From contig MFQK01000003.1 of NCBI GenBank assembly GCA_001783035.1, positions 13,959 to 19,232 on the forward strand: 5,274 nucleotides of DNA, read 5' to 3'. Below the pieces are notes generated by a model. It ran no database searches and had not been told where the DNA came from. It saw only the letters and a list, made by a program, of their open reading frames with translations. A program made the position numbers and the translations under genes. Below are positions 5,250-5,274 of this stretch, piece after piece; position 1 is the stretch's first letter, and each line of letters starts with the position of its first letter. Origin of the DNA: Candidatus Magasanikbacteria bacterium RIFCSPLOWO2_02_FULL_44_11. Its GTDB lineage: Bacteria > Patescibacteriota > Patescibacteriia > Magasanikbacterales > GWA2-37-8.

Positions 5250-5274
5250 GGCAAAAAATTGGCTGCGCCTTCCA

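Larger units (their letters stand above)
3657..5274. mobile_element. Proximal end of a putative integrative element, continues beyond the window
   Basis: Begins at the tRNA-Gly 3' end and contains the serine recombinase followed by a regulatory-looking non-coding stretch. Composition shifts from the left half: bases 841-900 in the Mur ligase have 38 G/C of 60, whereas 4201-4260 in the recombinase have 20 of 60. No second attachment site, cargo, relaxase, replication gene or phage structural gene is visible, so the element type (integrative element, prophage or remnant with only its integrase) cannot be decided. Confidence 0.45.

Noticed and set aside
5227..5274. ATG with GGCGGA upstream, open to the window end on the + strand
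   Set aside because: Only 16 codons are visible, they run through a palindrome, and two frames on the opposite strand are open as well. Not enough to call a gene.

Overview
The window looks like a chromosomal segment of a bacterium of the Candidate Phyla Radiation (Patescibacteria). This is inferred from gene content and style: a translin-family protein, a Mur ligase whose ATPase core starts almost at the N-terminus, a short FtsB/DivIC-like protein ending in an aromatic KWWxxFF tail, a membrane-anchored SurA/PpiC-like protein, weak or absent Shine-Dalgarno sites, 3-bp intergenic gaps and a tRNA without encoded CCA. No rRNA or other phylogenetic marker is present, so the placement is not proven.

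Left part (1-3544, + strand): two tight gene pairs. The first is a translin/TRAX-like putative RNase (136-708; an upstream TTG at 46 is a less likely start) followed 3 bp later by a MurE-like Mur ligase (712-2052). A 58-bp gap holds an extended -10 promoter candidate (TGG-TATACT). The second pair is an FtsB/DivIC-like division protein (2111-2491) followed 3 bp later by a membrane-anchored peptidyl-prolyl isomerase-like protein (2495-3544). Mur ligase, FtsB-like protein and SurA/PpiC-like chaperone together make a cell-envelope and division neighbourhood. The isomerase is the most unusual gene: the parvulin strand carrying the first active-site histidine (ASHIL) is missing from its usual place and appears instead at the C-terminal side, as in a circular permutation.

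Middle (3545-3656): a strong GC-rich hairpin, then a complete tRNA-Gly with anticodon CCC.

Right part (3648-5274): an intact large serine recombinase on the - strand. Its last two codons and stop codon lie inside the 3' end of the tRNA-Gly gene, and its sequence is visibly more AT-rich than the left half. This is the arrangement expected for one end of an integrated mobile element that uses the tRNA gene as its attachment site; the other end and any cargo are outside the window. Upstream of the recombinase start is a compact regulatory-looking cluster: a perfect 26-bp palindrome flanked by 9-bp direct repeats. The last 90 bases hold another small GC hairpin and no gene that can be supported.
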